A DNA stretch of 64,000 nucleotides, taken from Saccharothrix espanaensis DSM 44229. Its GTDB lineage: Bacteria > Actinomycetota > Actinomycetes > Mycobacteriales > Pseudonocardiaceae. The position numbers were made by a program, and so were the translations under genes. Positions 9,514-17,927 of this stretch are shown here, in pieces. Every line of letters starts with the position of its first letter. Position 1 is the first letter of the stretch. The notes under the pieces were generated by a model. It ran no database searches. It had not been told where the DNA came from and saw nothing but the letters and a program-made list of their open reading frames with translations. The DNA lies in contig NC_019673.1 of assembly GCF_000328705.1 (NCBI RefSeq), forward strand, positions 9,063,501 to 9,127,500, given 5' to 3'.

Positions 9514-10368
9514 ATGCGTGCACCCGCACTGATACTCACCGTGACCGCCGCCCTGTTCGCGGTCGCCTGCGCCCCTGCCGAGGACACACCGGTGGTACCG
9601 ACCGCCGTCAACGGCGTCGCCTGCACCAAGGACAAACTGGCGACCCTGACGCCGGGCAAGATCACCTTCGGCACCGACCAACCCGCCTACGCGCCGTGGT
9701 TCGTCGACGACGACCCGACCAACGGGAAGGGCTTCGAGTCCGCCGTGGCCTACGCCGTCGCCGAGGAGCTCGGCTACGCCAAGGCCGACGTCGTCTGGAC
9801 GCGGGTGCCGTTCAACGCGGCCATCCAGCCCGGCAAGAAGACCTACGACGCCGACATCAACGAGTTCTCCATCACCGAGGAGCGCCGGCAGGCCGTCGAC
9901 TTCTCCGCGCCGTACTACGACGTGGACCAGGTCGCGATCACGTTGAAGTCGTCGAAGGCCGCCGAGGCGAAGACCCTCGCCGACCTGAAGCAGGTCAAGA
10001 TCGGCGCGCAGGTCGGCACGACCTCGTTCGAGTCCGCCCAGCGGCTGTCCGCCGAGCAGGACGTCGCGGTGTACAACACCAACGACGACGCCAAGGCCGC
10101 CCTGCGGGCCGGGCAGATCGACGTGCTGGTGGTGGACCTGCCCACGGCGTTCCACATCACGTCGGCGGAGATGACGGACGGCCGGATCATCGGCCAGATC
10201 CCCGGTGCCGACCGGCGGCCCGAGCAGTTCGGCATCGTGCTGGACAAGGGCAGCGCGCTGACCGGGTGCGTGTCCAACGCCGTGGAGTCCCTGCGCTCCA
10301 AGGGCAAGCTCACCGCGATCGAGCAGGAGTGGCTCTCGGCGGCGGGCAGTGCACCCGAGCTGAAGTGA
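9514..10368 (+). CDS. Polar amino acid ABC transporter substrate-binding lipoprotein
   Basis: A 284-aa SBP of the bacterial extracellular solute-binding family 3. A lipoprotein signal peptide ends at a lipobox (FAVAC). The mature part has the family-3 pattern: [49 protein letters not shown] and [16 protein letters not shown] followed by seven bases precedes the ATG at 9514. It heads a three-gene operon with permease and ATPase coupled by 4-bp overlaps. Confidence 0.93.
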   Translation: MRAPALILTVTAALFAVACAPAEDTPVVPTAVNGVACTKDKLATLTPGKITFGTDQPAYAPWFVDDDPTNGKGFESAVAYAVAEELGYAKADVVWTRVPFNAAIQPGKKTYDADINEFSITEERRQAVDFSAPYYDVDQVAITLKSSKAAEAKTLADLKQVKIGAQVGTTSFESAQRLSAEQDVAVYNTNDDAKAALRAGQIDVLVVDLPTAFHITSAEMTDGRIIGQIPGADRRPEQFGIVLDKGSALTGCVSNAVESLRSKGKLTAIEQEWLSAAGSAPELK

Positions 10369-11198
10369 CGATCAGCAACGTGCAGCGGGAACGCTTGGCG
10401 TACAAGCGTTCCCGCTCCCGACGCTCCACCCTGGTCGCCCTGGTCTCGACCCTGGTGTTCGCCGCCGTCGCCTACGTCACGGTCACCCGCGCGCCGGGCT
10501 GGCCGCGCGTCCAGGACTCCTTCTTCAACGTGGAGATCGCCTGGCGCTCGCTGCCCGCGGTGCTGGAGGGCCTGTGGCTGAACCTGCGGGTGCTGCTGGT
10601 CTGCGGTGCGCTGATCCTGGTGCTCGCGCTGGGCATCGCGGCCGTGCGCACGCTGCGCGGCCCGGTGTGGTTCCCGCTGCGCGTGCTGGCCACGGCGTAC
10701 GTGGACGTGTTCCGCGGCCTGCCGTTGATCATCCTGCTGTACCTGGTGGGGTTCGGGCTGCCCGCGCTGCGGCTGACCGGCGTGCCCAACGACTACGTGG
10801 TCCTGGGGGGTGCCGCGCTGGTCCTGGCCTACACGGCGTACGTGGCGGAGGTGTTCCGGGCCGGGATTGAATCGGTCCACCCGTCCCAGGTGGCGGCGGC
10901 GCGGTCGCTCGGGCTCGGGCCGCGCAAGACCATGCGGCTGGTGGTGCTGCCGCAGGCGGTGCGCCGGGTCGCGCCCGCGCTGCTCAACGACTTCGTCGCG
11001 TTGCAGAAGGACTGCGGGCTGATCTCCGTGCTGGGCGCGGTCGACGCGGTGCGGGCCGCCCAGATCGAGCAGGCGAAGTCGTTCAACTTCACCCCGTACG
11101 TCGTGGCCGGCCTGCTGTTCGTGCTGCTCGCGGTGCCGTCCGCGCGCTTCGCCGACGCCATGGCCCGGCGCGCCGAACAACGTCAGGGGGGCCGATGA
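10365..11198 (+). CDS. Polar amino acid ABC transporter permease
   Basis: A 277-aa HisM/GlnP-type membrane permease with about five membrane segments. The EAA-loop is visible as FRAGIESVHPSQVAAARSLG about 70 residues before the C-terminus. The GTG at 10365 overlaps the SBP stop (GTGA); the gene lies inside a much longer open frame whose upstream part is antisense shadow. Confidence 0.93.
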   Translation: MTISNVQRERLAYKRSRSRRSTLVALVSTLVFAAVAYVTVTRAPGWPRVQDSFFNVEIAWRSLPAVLEGLWLNLRVLLVCGALILVLALGIAAVRTLRGPVWFPLRVLATAYVDVFRGLPLIILLYLVGFGLPALRLTGVPNDYVVLGGAALVLAYTAYVAEVFRAGIESVHPSQVAAARSLGLGPRKTMRLVVLPQAVRRVAPALLNDFVALQKDCGLISVLGAVDAVRAAQIEQAKSFNFTPYVVAGLLFVLLAVPSARFADAMARRAEQRQGGR

Positions 11199-11944
11199 CC
11201 TCGCCCGTCCTCCAGGTGCGCGACATCGTCAAGCGCTACGGGCCCAACACCGTCCTGGCCGGGATCGACCTCGACGTGCACGAGCACGAGGTGGTCGCCC
11301 TGATCGGCTCGTCCGGCTCCGGCAAGTCCACGCTGCTGCGCTGCGTGAACCTGCTCGAAGACCTGGACGACGGCCGGATCCTGCTCGACGGCGTGGACGT
11401 GTCGGACCCCCGGGTCGACGCCGACGTCGCCCGCCGCCGGATGGGCATCGTGTTCCAGTCGTTCAACCTGTTCCCGCACATGACCGTGCTGGACAACATC
11501 ACCCTCGCGCCGCGCGAGGTGCACGGCGTCCCGAGGGACCGGGCCGAGGCCCGCGCCCGCGAGCTGCTGGCCAGGGTGGGCCTGGCGGACCGCGCGGGCA
11601 GCTACCCGGACCGGCTCTCCGGCGGCCAGCAGCAGCGGGTCGCCATCGCGCGGGCGCTGGCCTACTCGCCGAGGCTGCTGCTGCTCGACGAGATCACCAG
11701 CGCCCTGGACCCGGAACTGGTCGGCGAGGTGCTGGCCCTGGTCCGGGAGCTCGCGGCGCAGGGGGCGACCATCCTGATGGCGACCCACGAGATGGGCTTC
11801 GCCCGCCAGGTCGCGGACCGGATCTGCTTCCTCGACGGCGGCAGGCTGGTCGAGCAGGGCCCGCCCGAGCAGGTCCTGGGGTCCCCGAAACACGACCGGA
11901 CCAGGCAGTTCCTGAAGAGGATCATCGACGCCGGCCGGTTGTGA
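11195..11944 (+). CDS. Polar amino acid ABC transporter ATP-binding protein
   Basis: A 249-aa GlnQ/HisP-type ATPase: Walker A GSSGSGKST (residues 38-46), Q-loop in FQSFNLFPH, signature LSGGQQQR, Walker B LLLLDEI, and switch His in ATHEMGFA. ATG at 11195 overlaps the permease stop. With its two partners it forms a complete importer; the amino acid is not predictable. Confidence 0.95.
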   Translation: MTSPVLQVRDIVKRYGPNTVLAGIDLDVHEHEVVALIGSSGSGKSTLLRCVNLLEDLDDGRILLDGVDVSDPRVDADVARRRMGIVFQSFNLFPHMTVLDNITLAPREVHGVPRDRAEARARELLARVGLADRAGSYPDRLSGGQQQRVAIARALAYSPRLLLLDEITSALDPELVGEVLALVRELAAQGATILMATHEMGFARQVADRICFLDGGRLVEQGPPEQVLGSPKHDRTRQFLKRIIDAGRL

Positions 11945-11992
11945 ACGGACCACTCTTGGGCATCGCGGGCAGGCCCCCTACCCTGGCTACCC

Positions 11993-12418
11993 GTGATGGC
12001 CCGAAAGGCAGCCTGGGCGACCGCCGCCGCGAGCGTCGGTCTCGGCCTGCTGCTCGGCGGGTGCGGCAAGCCCCAGGCGTCCCCGACCCCGGTACCGATC
12101 CCGAGCATCTCGACGTCGCCGGTGCCCAGCTCGATCCCGGCCGTGGCCTCCATCTCGGTGCGGCCGATCCCGACCACCCCGCCGCCGCCGACGGTCGACC
12201 CGACCACCGAGGAACCGCCGCCCCCGCCGCCCGCGCCGCCACCCACCCCGGTCCAGCCGACCGAACCGCCGGTCGAGCCGACCGAACCGGAGTTCGAGGA
12301 CGTGGCGCTGCAGGGCTTCCCGTGCGACGAGGAGGGCGCGACGGCGGTCGACCCCGCCCGCCGCCCGCTGGTGTGCGAGAAGACCCGGCGGGGCCGGCTC
12401 GTCTGGGGCAAGCCCTGA
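11993..12418 (+). CDS. Proline-rich lipoprotein, unknown function
   Basis: A 141-aa protein with a lipoprotein signal peptide (lipobox LLGGC), then about 70 residues of Pro/Thr/Glu-rich, probably extended, linker, and a small C-terminal module with two cysteines (GFPCDEEG and LVCEKT). TACCCT lies eight bases before the GTG at 11993, as in leaderless genes; the next codon, ATG at 11996, is the alternative start. Its stop is 4 bp from the end of convergent purB. Confidence 0.6.
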   Translation: MMARKAAWATAAASVGLGLLLGGCGKPQASPTPVPIPSISTSPVPSSIPAVASISVRPIPTTPPPPTVDPTTEEPPPPPPAPPPTPVQPTEPPVEPTEPEFEDVALQGFPCDEEGATAVDPARRPLVCEKTRRGRLVWGKP

Positions 12419-12422
12419 CCCG

Positions 12423-13853
12423 CTAGAGGATCGGCTCCGGCACGTACCCGGCCGCGGCCGGGAACTTCGCCACCACGTCCTCGACCTGCGCGACCACCGA
12501 CGCCACCTGGTCGCCCGCGACCCCGGTGAACGACAGCCGGTCGTCGAGCAGCGCCTGGACCGCGTCCCGGTCGAGCGGGATCCGGGGATCGGCGGCCAAC
12601 CTCTCGACCAGGTCGTTGCCCGCCCCCTGCTCCCGCATCGCCAGCGCGACGGCGACCGCGTTCTCCTTGATCGCCTCGTGCGCCGTCTCCCGCCCGACAC
12701 CGCGGCGGACGGCCGCCATCAGCACCTTGGTCGTGGCCAGGAACGGCAGGTACCGGTCCAGCTCCTTGGCCACCACGGCCGGGTAGGCCCCGAACTCGTC
12801 CAGCACGGTCAGGAAGGTCTCCAGCAGCCCGTCGAACGCGAAGAACGCGTCCGGCAGCGCCACCCGGCGCACGACCGAGCAGGAGACGTCGCCCTCGTTC
12901 CACTGGTCGCCGGCCAGCTCGCCGACCATCGACAGGTAGCCGCGCAGGATCACGGCGAACCCGTTGACCCGCTCGCACGACCGGGTGTTCATCTTGTGCG
13001 GCATCGCGCTGGACCCGACCTGGCCGGGCTTGAAGCCCTCGGTCACCAGCTCGTGCCCGGCCATCAGCCGGATCGTCTTGGCCAGGCTCGACGGCCCGGC
13101 GGCCAGCTGCACCAGGCTCGACACGACGTCGAAGTCCAGCGAGCGCGGGTAGACCTGGCCGACGCTGGTCAGCACCTTCGAGAACCCGAGGTGCCCGGCG
13201 ACCGCCCGCTCCAGCTCGGCGAGCTTCGCGTGGTCGCCGTCGACCAGGTCGAGCATGTCCTGGGCGGTCCCCACCGGCCCCTTGATGCCGCGCAGCGGGT
13301 AGCGCGCGATCAGCTCGTCGAGGCGGTGGAACGCGGCCAGCGTCTCGTCGGCGGCGGAGGCGAACCGCTTGCCCAGGGTGGTGGCCTGCGCGGCGACGTT
13401 GTGCGAGCGGCCGGCCATGACCAGGTCGGTGTGCTCGGCGGCGAGCCTGGCCAGCCGCGCCAGCACCGCCGCGACCTTGCCGCGGACGGCTTCGAGCGAG
13501 CGCAGGACCTGGAGCTGCTCGACGTTCTCGGTGAGGTCGCGCGAGGTCATGCCCTTGTGCACGTGCTCGTGCCCGGCGAGGGCGTTGAACTCCTCGATCC
13601 GGGCCTTCACGTCGTGCCGGGTGACCCGCTCGCGGGCGGCGATGGACCCCAGGTCGACCTGCTCCAGCACCCGCTCGTAGTCGGCGACGGCCTCGGCCGG
13701 GACGGTGATCCCGAGCCCGGCCTGGGCCCGCAGGACAGCGAGCCACAGCTGCCGCTCCAACACGATCTTGTGCTCGGCGGACCACAGGGTGGCCAGTTCG
13801 GCGGAGGCATAACGACCTGCGAGGACGTTGGCGATGCGCGGCTTGCTAGTCAC
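12423..13853 (-). CDS. purB: Adenylosuccinate lyase
   Basis: Cleaves SAICAR to AICAR and adenylosuccinate to AMP, both with release of fumarate. The 476-aa protein carries the fumarase/aspartase superfamily signature GSSAMPHKMN, the TSRDLTENVEQLQ region and the AGRSHNVAAQA helix. GTG at 13853 lies six bases after TAGGCT, like purC and purD. The gene is monocistronic between the convergent lipoprotein and the anti-sigma-like gene. Confidence 0.96.
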   Translation of the reverse strand: MTSKPRIANVLAGRYASAELATLWSAEHKIVLERQLWLAVLRAQAGLGITVPAEAVADYERVLEQVDLGSIAARERVTRHDVKARIEEFNALAGHEHVHKGMTSRDLTENVEQLQVLRSLEAVRGKVAAVLARLARLAAEHTDLVMAGRSHNVAAQATTLGKRFASAADETLAAFHRLDELIARYPLRGIKGPVGTAQDMLDLVDGDHAKLAELERAVAGHLGFSKVLTSVGQVYPRSLDFDVVSSLVQLAAGPSSLAKTIRLMAGHELVTEGFKPGQVGSSAMPHKMNTRSCERVNGFAVILRGYLSMVGELAGDQWNEGDVSCSVVRRVALPDAFFAFDGLLETFLTVLDEFGAYPAVVAKELDRYLPFLATTKVLMAAVRRGVGRETAHEAIKENAVAVALAMREQGAGNDLVERLAADPRIPLDRDAVQALLDDRLSFTGVAGDQVASVVAQVEDVVAKFPAAAGYVPEPIL

Positions 13854-13859
13854 CGCGCA

Positions 13860-13865
13860 AGCCTA
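13860..13865 (-). promoter_or_regulatory. Probable -10 box of purB (leaderless)
   Basis: TAGGCT on the minus strand, 6 nt before the GTG start of purB. No obvious -35. Confidence 0.5.
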
Positions 13866-13989
13866 CCCAGCCGCCGCGCCGCGAGCCCCCGACCAGGCCC
13901 CCTGGACGGACGACGGGCGCGGCACGCGATTGCCACGCCCGCCGCCCAGGGGTGGGGGTCGCGATCCGGGTCCGGTCGGGCCGGCCCGG

Positions 13990-14799
13990 TCAGAACTTGA
14001 ACAGCCGGGGGTCGGTCGCGAGGGCGATCAGCTGGTCGCGGGTCAGCGGCACGCTCCGGACGGGCCCGTCGTTGCGGCCGGGCTCGGTGTTGTACCCGGC
14101 CAGCTGGACGGCCGTGCCGTCCGGCCGGTAGTAGCCCACCGAGTGGCCGCCCAAACTCCGGGTGACCGGGCCCACGGCGGTGCCGTACTCCAGCACGCTG
14201 CCGTCCGGCCAGGTCATGTGGTTCACGCAGGTCAGCCCGCGGCAGAAGCTCTCCCGGGTGCCGACCTCGGCGGCCGGGCCCAGGTTCACCATGATCCCGG
14301 TGCCGCCCTCCCGGTCGGTGAAGTAGACGTACCCGCTCACCACGCCGTCGGGCGACGTGAGCCGGCCGTCGACCAGTTCCACCCGCACGTTCGACGCGCC
14401 CGGCACGATCTCGGGGAACCGCGCGGTCAGGTAGCCGGTCAGCGTCGTCGCCTTCCAGGCCGCGCTGTCCCACGGCGGGGCCACCTGGCTCGGCGGGGTC
14501 AGCGTGACCGACGGCTGCCCGTCGGTGGGCTGCCCGTTGGTGGCTGGCGCGGTGGTGTTCAGCAGCCGCTGGTCCAGGGCGTCGACCTCGACCGCGTCCC
14601 GGAGGAGCACGTTGGGCAGCGTCAGCACCGCCGCCATCAGCACCACCGTCGCCACACCGACGGCCACCAGCGCGCGCCGCCTTTTCCGGGCGGCCCGCAG
14701 CCCGTGCGCCCGTCGGATCAGCGCGTCGGCGTCGAAGTCCAGCGGCGGCTCGCCGTCGACCGCCGCGCGCAGGCCCTCCCTCAAGTCCGCTTCGCTCAT
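13990..14799 (-). CDS. Membrane-anchored protein paired with SigE-family sigma factor (anti-sigma-like)
   Basis: A 269-aa protein: acidic/basic cytosolic N-terminus (about residues 1-42), one membrane segment (ALVAVGVATVVLMAAVLTL), then a long extracytoplasmic domain with one Cys pair (SFCRGLTCVN). Its ATG overlaps the upstream sigma gene stop by 4 bp. The topology and coupling suggest an anti-sigma partner, but there is no HxxxCxxC zinc motif of the ZAS class, so the role is inferred from position only. Confidence 0.65.
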   Translation of the reverse strand: MSEADLREGLRAAVDGEPPLDFDADALIRRAHGLRAARKRRRALVAVGVATVVLMAAVLTLPNVLLRDAVEVDALDQRLLNTTAPATNGQPTDGQPSVTLTPPSQVAPPWDSAAWKATTLTGYLTARFPEIVPGASNVRVELVDGRLTSPDGVVSGYVYFTDREGGTGIMVNLGPAAEVGTRESFCRGLTCVNHMTWPDGSVLEYGTAVGPVTRSLGGHSVGYYRPDGTAVQLAGYNTEPGRNDGPVRSVPLTRDQLIALATDPRLFKF

Positions 14800-15323
14800 G
14801 ACGCCACCACCACCCTCTCCAACCCCTCGACCGCCGTGCGCAGTGCCACCAGGCCCCGCGCGGTCTGGCTCTTGACCGTCCCCTCGGTGCACCCCATGGC
14901 CACCGCGACCTCGCTGACCGGCAGGTCCTCGAAGTACCTCAGCACGAGCACGGCCCGCTGCCGGGGCGGCACGCGCAGCAGCGCCGCGTGCACCAGGTCC
15001 CGGGCCCAGAGCCGTTCGCCCGCCAGTTCCGGGTCCGACGACGAGTCGGCGACGTCGGGCAGTTCGCCGTCGCGCTGCTCGGCCCGCCGCCACGGCCTGC
15101 GCTTCTCGTCCAGCCAGGTCCGCAGCAGCACCTTGCGCGCGTACGCCGAGGGGTGGTCGCGCCACTCCACCCGGTGCCACGCCTGGTAGAGCTTGAGCAG
15201 GCTGGCCTGCATCAGGTCCTCGGCGGTGTGCCAGTCGCCGCAGAACAGGTACGCGGTCCGGCGCAGCGCGGCGGCGTGACTGATCGCGAAATCGCGAAAC
15301 GCCTGCTCGTCGGCCCCGCGCAT
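14796..15323 (-). CDS. SigE-family RNA polymerase sigma-70 factor (copy A)
   Basis: A 175-aa ECF-size sigma factor. Region 2 is visible in AYLFCGDWHTAEDLMQASLLKLY and region 4 in VPPRQRAVLVLRYFEDL...VAMGCTEGTVKSQTARG (helix-turn-helix). This is the actinobacterial SigE-family pattern. ATG at 15323 (MRGADEQAF) is preferred; a start further upstream would add a non-conserved head. It is coupled to the following membrane protein and closely resembles the sigma factor at 17257-17775. Confidence 0.88.
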   Translation of the reverse strand: MRGADEQAFRDFAISHAAALRRTAYLFCGDWHTAEDLMQASLLKLYQAWHRVEWRDHPSAYARKVLLRTWLDEKRRPWRRAEQRDGELPDVADSSSDPELAGERLWARDLVHAALLRVPPRQRAVLVLRYFEDLPVSEVAVAMGCTEGTVKSQTARGLVALRTAVEGLERVVVAS

Positions 15324-15408
15324 GAGCACCCCTTCCGACCCCCACCTGTAACCACGTCCCAGGGGGGCGGGAGGTTGCACCGCCGGCGGAGCTGTTCGCG
15401 AAAAAACT

Positions 15409-15996
15409 TCAGCGCGGCGGCATCGCCTTGGCCAGCATCCGCCGCGCCGAGGCCCGGGGGTCCGGGCTGATCTCGATCAGCGCGTTGACCACCGCGCCGT
15501 CCACGAGCGCGATCAGCTCCTCGACCCGCTCCCGCCCCACCGGCAGGCCGGCCCGGGCGAAGATCTCGATCAGCAGCCCGTGCAGCTCGCCGCTGAGCCG
15601 GCGCATCAGCGGCCGCAGGTAGGGCCGCCGCCCGGTGGCGACCAGCCGCTCGTAACGCAGCAGCACCGCCTCGGCGTCCCGGTCGCCCGCCGGCGGGCCG
15701 AGCAGCAGGTCGAGCACCAGGTCGATGAACGCGTCACCGCCGCACGCCTCGACGTCCAGCTCGGTCAGGCGCGCCTTGCCGTAGGCCAGCTCGCCCTCGC
15801 CGTGCAACTCCAGCGCGGCGGTGACCAGGTCGTCCAGCGAGTCGAAGTAGTAGGTGGTGGACGCGAGCGGCAGGCCCGCGCGCTCGGCGACCGCGCGGTG
15901 CCGGACCGCGTCGAAGCCGCCGTCGACCAGCAGGCCCGCGGCGGCTTCGACCAGCGCCTGGCGGCGGCGCTCGCCCTTGGGCGTTGCGGCTGTCAT
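15409..15996 (-). CDS. TetR-family repressor
   Basis: A 195-aa regulator with an N-terminal helix-turn-helix (RRQALVEAAAGLL...VRHRAVAERAGLPLASTTYYF) and a C-terminal ligand domain. It lies 13 bp after sugE on the same strand, so it probably controls its own operon with the efflux pump through palindromes just upstream of sugE. Start ATG 15996 (MTAATPK) is chosen over a start 9 codons upstream that would overlap sugE. Confidence 0.85.
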   Translation of the reverse strand: MTAATPKGERRRQALVEAAAGLLVDGGFDAVRHRAVAERAGLPLASTTYYFDSLDDLVTAALELHGEGELAYGKARLTELDVEACGGDAFIDLVLDLLLGPPAGDRDAEAVLLRYERLVATGRRPYLRPLMRRLSGELHGLLIEIFARAGLPVGRERVEELIALVDGAVVNALIEISPDPRASARRMLAKAMPPR

Positions 15997-16009
15997 TCGG
16001 GGAAAGGTA

Positions 16010-16333
16010 CTAGTGCCCGCCACCGGCCAGGTTCAGGCCGATGACGCCGCTGACGATGAGGCCGAGGGACACCAGCTTGATGGTGGACACCCCGTCGCCC
16101 AGCCAGAGCATCCCGATCACGGCGGTGAGCGCGGCGCCGATGCCGGTCCACACCGCGTACGCCGGTCCGGCCGGCAGCTGCTTCATCGCCCAGGCCAGCC
16201 CGGCGAAGCTGATCAGCGCGCACACCGCGAACGCGACCGTCCACCACAGCCTGCTGAAACCGTCGGACAGCTTCAACGCGACCGCCCAGCCGGCTTCGAA
16301 GAACCCGGACACGATGAGCACGGCCCACGCCAT
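16010..16333 (-). CDS. SMR-family multidrug efflux protein (SugE/EmrE-like)
   Basis: A 107-aa, four-helix small multidrug resistance transporter. The essential membrane glutamate is at residue 13 (SGFFEAGWAV), and PAGPAYAVWTGIGA with WLGD are family marks; the sequence is nearer SugE/Gdx (guanidinium exporters) than EmrE, judged by eye. GAGGAGG precedes the ATG at 16333. First gene of a sugE-tetR pair. Confidence 0.9.
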   Translation of the reverse strand: MAWAVLIVSGFFEAGWAVALKLSDGFSRLWWTVAFAVCALISFAGLAWAMKQLPAGPAYAVWTGIGAALTAVIGMLWLGDGVSTIKLVSLGLIVSGVIGLNLAGGGH

Positions 16334-16355
16334 GGCAACCTCCTCGGGACGAAAC

Positions 16356-16390
16356 TGGCACGAGCGTACCAAATTACTGGCACACCAGTA
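16356..16390 (-). promoter_or_regulatory. Two palindromes upstream of sugE, candidate TetR operators
   Basis: TGGCACGAGCGTACCA (16356-16371) is a near-perfect palindrome, and TACTGG-CACA-CCAGTA (16375-16390) is a perfect one. Both share TGG/CCA ends and lie 23-57 bp before the sugE start, where a promoter is expected. They are the natural binding sites for the TetR protein in the same operon. Confidence 0.6.
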
Positions 16391-16492
16391 CCACTCTGCG
16401 CCACGGGTCACCACCGGGCACGCCGAGAACGCTGAAGACACCCGTCCGAGCCGGCCAGAACCAGAACATGCCCGGTGCAGCACCCGCCCGGG

Positions 16493-17239
16493 TCAGAGCC
16501 GCCCGGCCACCCGGGAGGCGAGATCGGTCAACACGCCCTCGAACGGCCCCACCGCGGAGCCCTGCGCGGGCTCGCTCAACACGAAGACCGTTCCGCCACG
16601 AGCGGGCGCGCGGCCCTCGGAGGGCGACGACGAAGCCAGCGTCTGCACGCCGGGCGGCACCAGCACCACCGAGACCACCCCGTACACGCCCTGCTCGTCG
16701 CGCACCAGGTACCCGGCCCCGCGCGCCCCGGTCGGGCAGTTGGCCACCGCGTGCGAGGGCTGGAGCCCTTCGGCGGCCGGGAGCTCGTCGGCGAGGGCGA
16801 CGGCGAGCTCCCGGTCCACCTCCTGGCACCCGGAGGCACCACCGGTCGTCGGACGACCGGTCGTCCCCGATGTCCCGTCCCCCTGCGTAGACGGATCGTC
16901 GGGGATGCTCTTGGGCGGCATTCCGCCGCTCATCTCGGGGACTGCGGCGGTGTCACCGCTCCGCGGCTCGGGAACCGCGAACGGGCTGAGGTTAGGGGAC
17001 GTGTGGTCTTCAGCGGAACCCGCAGACGTACTGACGTTCTCCCGCGGCACCAGGTTGGCGTACGCCACGACACCGCCGAACGCGAGCACCACCACCATCG
17101 CCGAGCCGAGCGCGAGCCGCGTGCGCCGGCGGGCGGTCGCCCGCGCCGACGCCGAGCGGACGTTGCCCACGTCGAAGGACGCGGGCGGGGCTCCGTTCGT
17201 CGCGTCGCGGAACAGCTCCGCGATCTTGCGCTCGTCCAC
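16493..17239 (-). CDS. Membrane-anchored protein paired with SigE-family sigma factor (anti-sigma-like)
   Basis: A 248-aa protein: cytosolic head (residues 1-40, DERKIAELFRDATNG), one membrane segment (LGSAMVVVLAFGGVVAYA), a Ser/Thr/Pro/Gly-rich linker and an extracytoplasmic domain with one Cys pair. GTG at 17239 follows GGAGGTAG. It lies 17 bp after a SigE-family sigma gene, like the pair at 13990-15323. No zinc motif is seen, so the anti-sigma role is a positional inference. Confidence 0.65.
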   Translation of the reverse strand: MDERKIAELFRDATNGAPPASFDVGNVRSASARATARRRTRLALGSAMVVVLAFGGVVAYANLVPRENVSTSAGSAEDHTSPNLSPFAVPEPRSGDTAAVPEMSGGMPPKSIPDDPSTQGDGTSGTTGRPTTGGASGCQEVDRELAVALADELPAAEGLQPSHAVANCPTGARGAGYLVRDEQGVYGVVSVVLVPPGVQTLASSSPSEGRAPARGGTVFVLSEPAQGSAVGPFEGVLTDLASRVAGRL

Positions 17240-17256
17240 CTACCTCCACCTCCCGG

Positions 17257-17775
17257 TCACTGCGCAGGCCTCAGGTCGTCGATGGTGTCGCCGAGCGCTT
17301 CGCGCAGGGCCTCCAGACCCCGTGAGGTCTGGCTCTTCACGGTCCCCTCGGAACACCCGAGCGCCTCGGCCGCCGCCGCCACGTCCAAGCCTTCCAGGAA
17401 CCGCAGCACGAGCACCGCCCGTTGCCGGGGCGGGACCCGCTTCAAGCCCGCGACCAGAGCCTCCCGCGTGGCGACCGCGTCGGCGATCTCCCCGTCGTGC
17501 GAGGGCGTCTCCGGGACCTCGTCCACGAAGCGCTCCCGCCGCCAGGGCCGGCGCGACTCGTCGATCACCGCGCGCACCACGGACCGGCGGACGTAGGCGT
17601 CCAGGGCCTGCTTGTCCCGGACCTTGCGCCACCTGCGGTGCAACGCGACGAACGCGGTCTGCGCGAGGTCGTCCGCGCGGTGCCAGTCACCACAGAGCAG
17701 GAACGCCGTTCGGCGCACGGCCTCCCGGCGAGCTGCGAAGTACTCCGCGAACTCCTGCTCGTCGCGCTGATCCAC
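17257..17775 (-). CDS. SigE-family RNA polymerase sigma-70 factor (copy B)
   Basis: A 172-aa ECF-size sigma factor with region 2 (AFLLCGDWHRADDLAQTAFVALH) and region 4 helix-turn-helix (ALGCSEGTVKSQTSRGLEAL). DESRRPWRRERF and VPPRQRAVLVLRFLEGL are shared almost word for word with the sigma at 14796-15323. GTG at 17775 follows GGAGAGAG with good spacing; a start 10 codons upstream is possible. It probably competes with or parallels copy A. Confidence 0.88.
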   Translation of the reverse strand: MDQRDEQEFAEYFAARREAVRRTAFLLCGDWHRADDLAQTAFVALHRRWRKVRDKQALDAYVRRSVVRAVIDESRRPWRRERFVDEVPETPSHDGEIADAVATREALVAGLKRVPPRQRAVLVLRFLEGLDVAAAAEALGCSEGTVKSQTSRGLEALREALGDTIDDLRPAQ

Positions 17776-17927
17776 GCGGACTCTCTCCGCTCGTCGTGCT
17801 TGCACTTACCTGACGGAACCGGGCCGTTCTACGGTTGCACGCCGGTTGCCCGAGACTTGGGTCACCCCCATGGTGGTACGGCAGGCGGTAACCGGTAAGG
17901 GCTTGCCCGGTGTGATGTGATCCATTC

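Noticed and set aside
9157-12418. Extending the amino acid permease gene to a start near 8238
   Set aside because: The frame is open that far but crosses antisense purC and the SBP gene; the GTG overlapping the SBP stop is the natural start.
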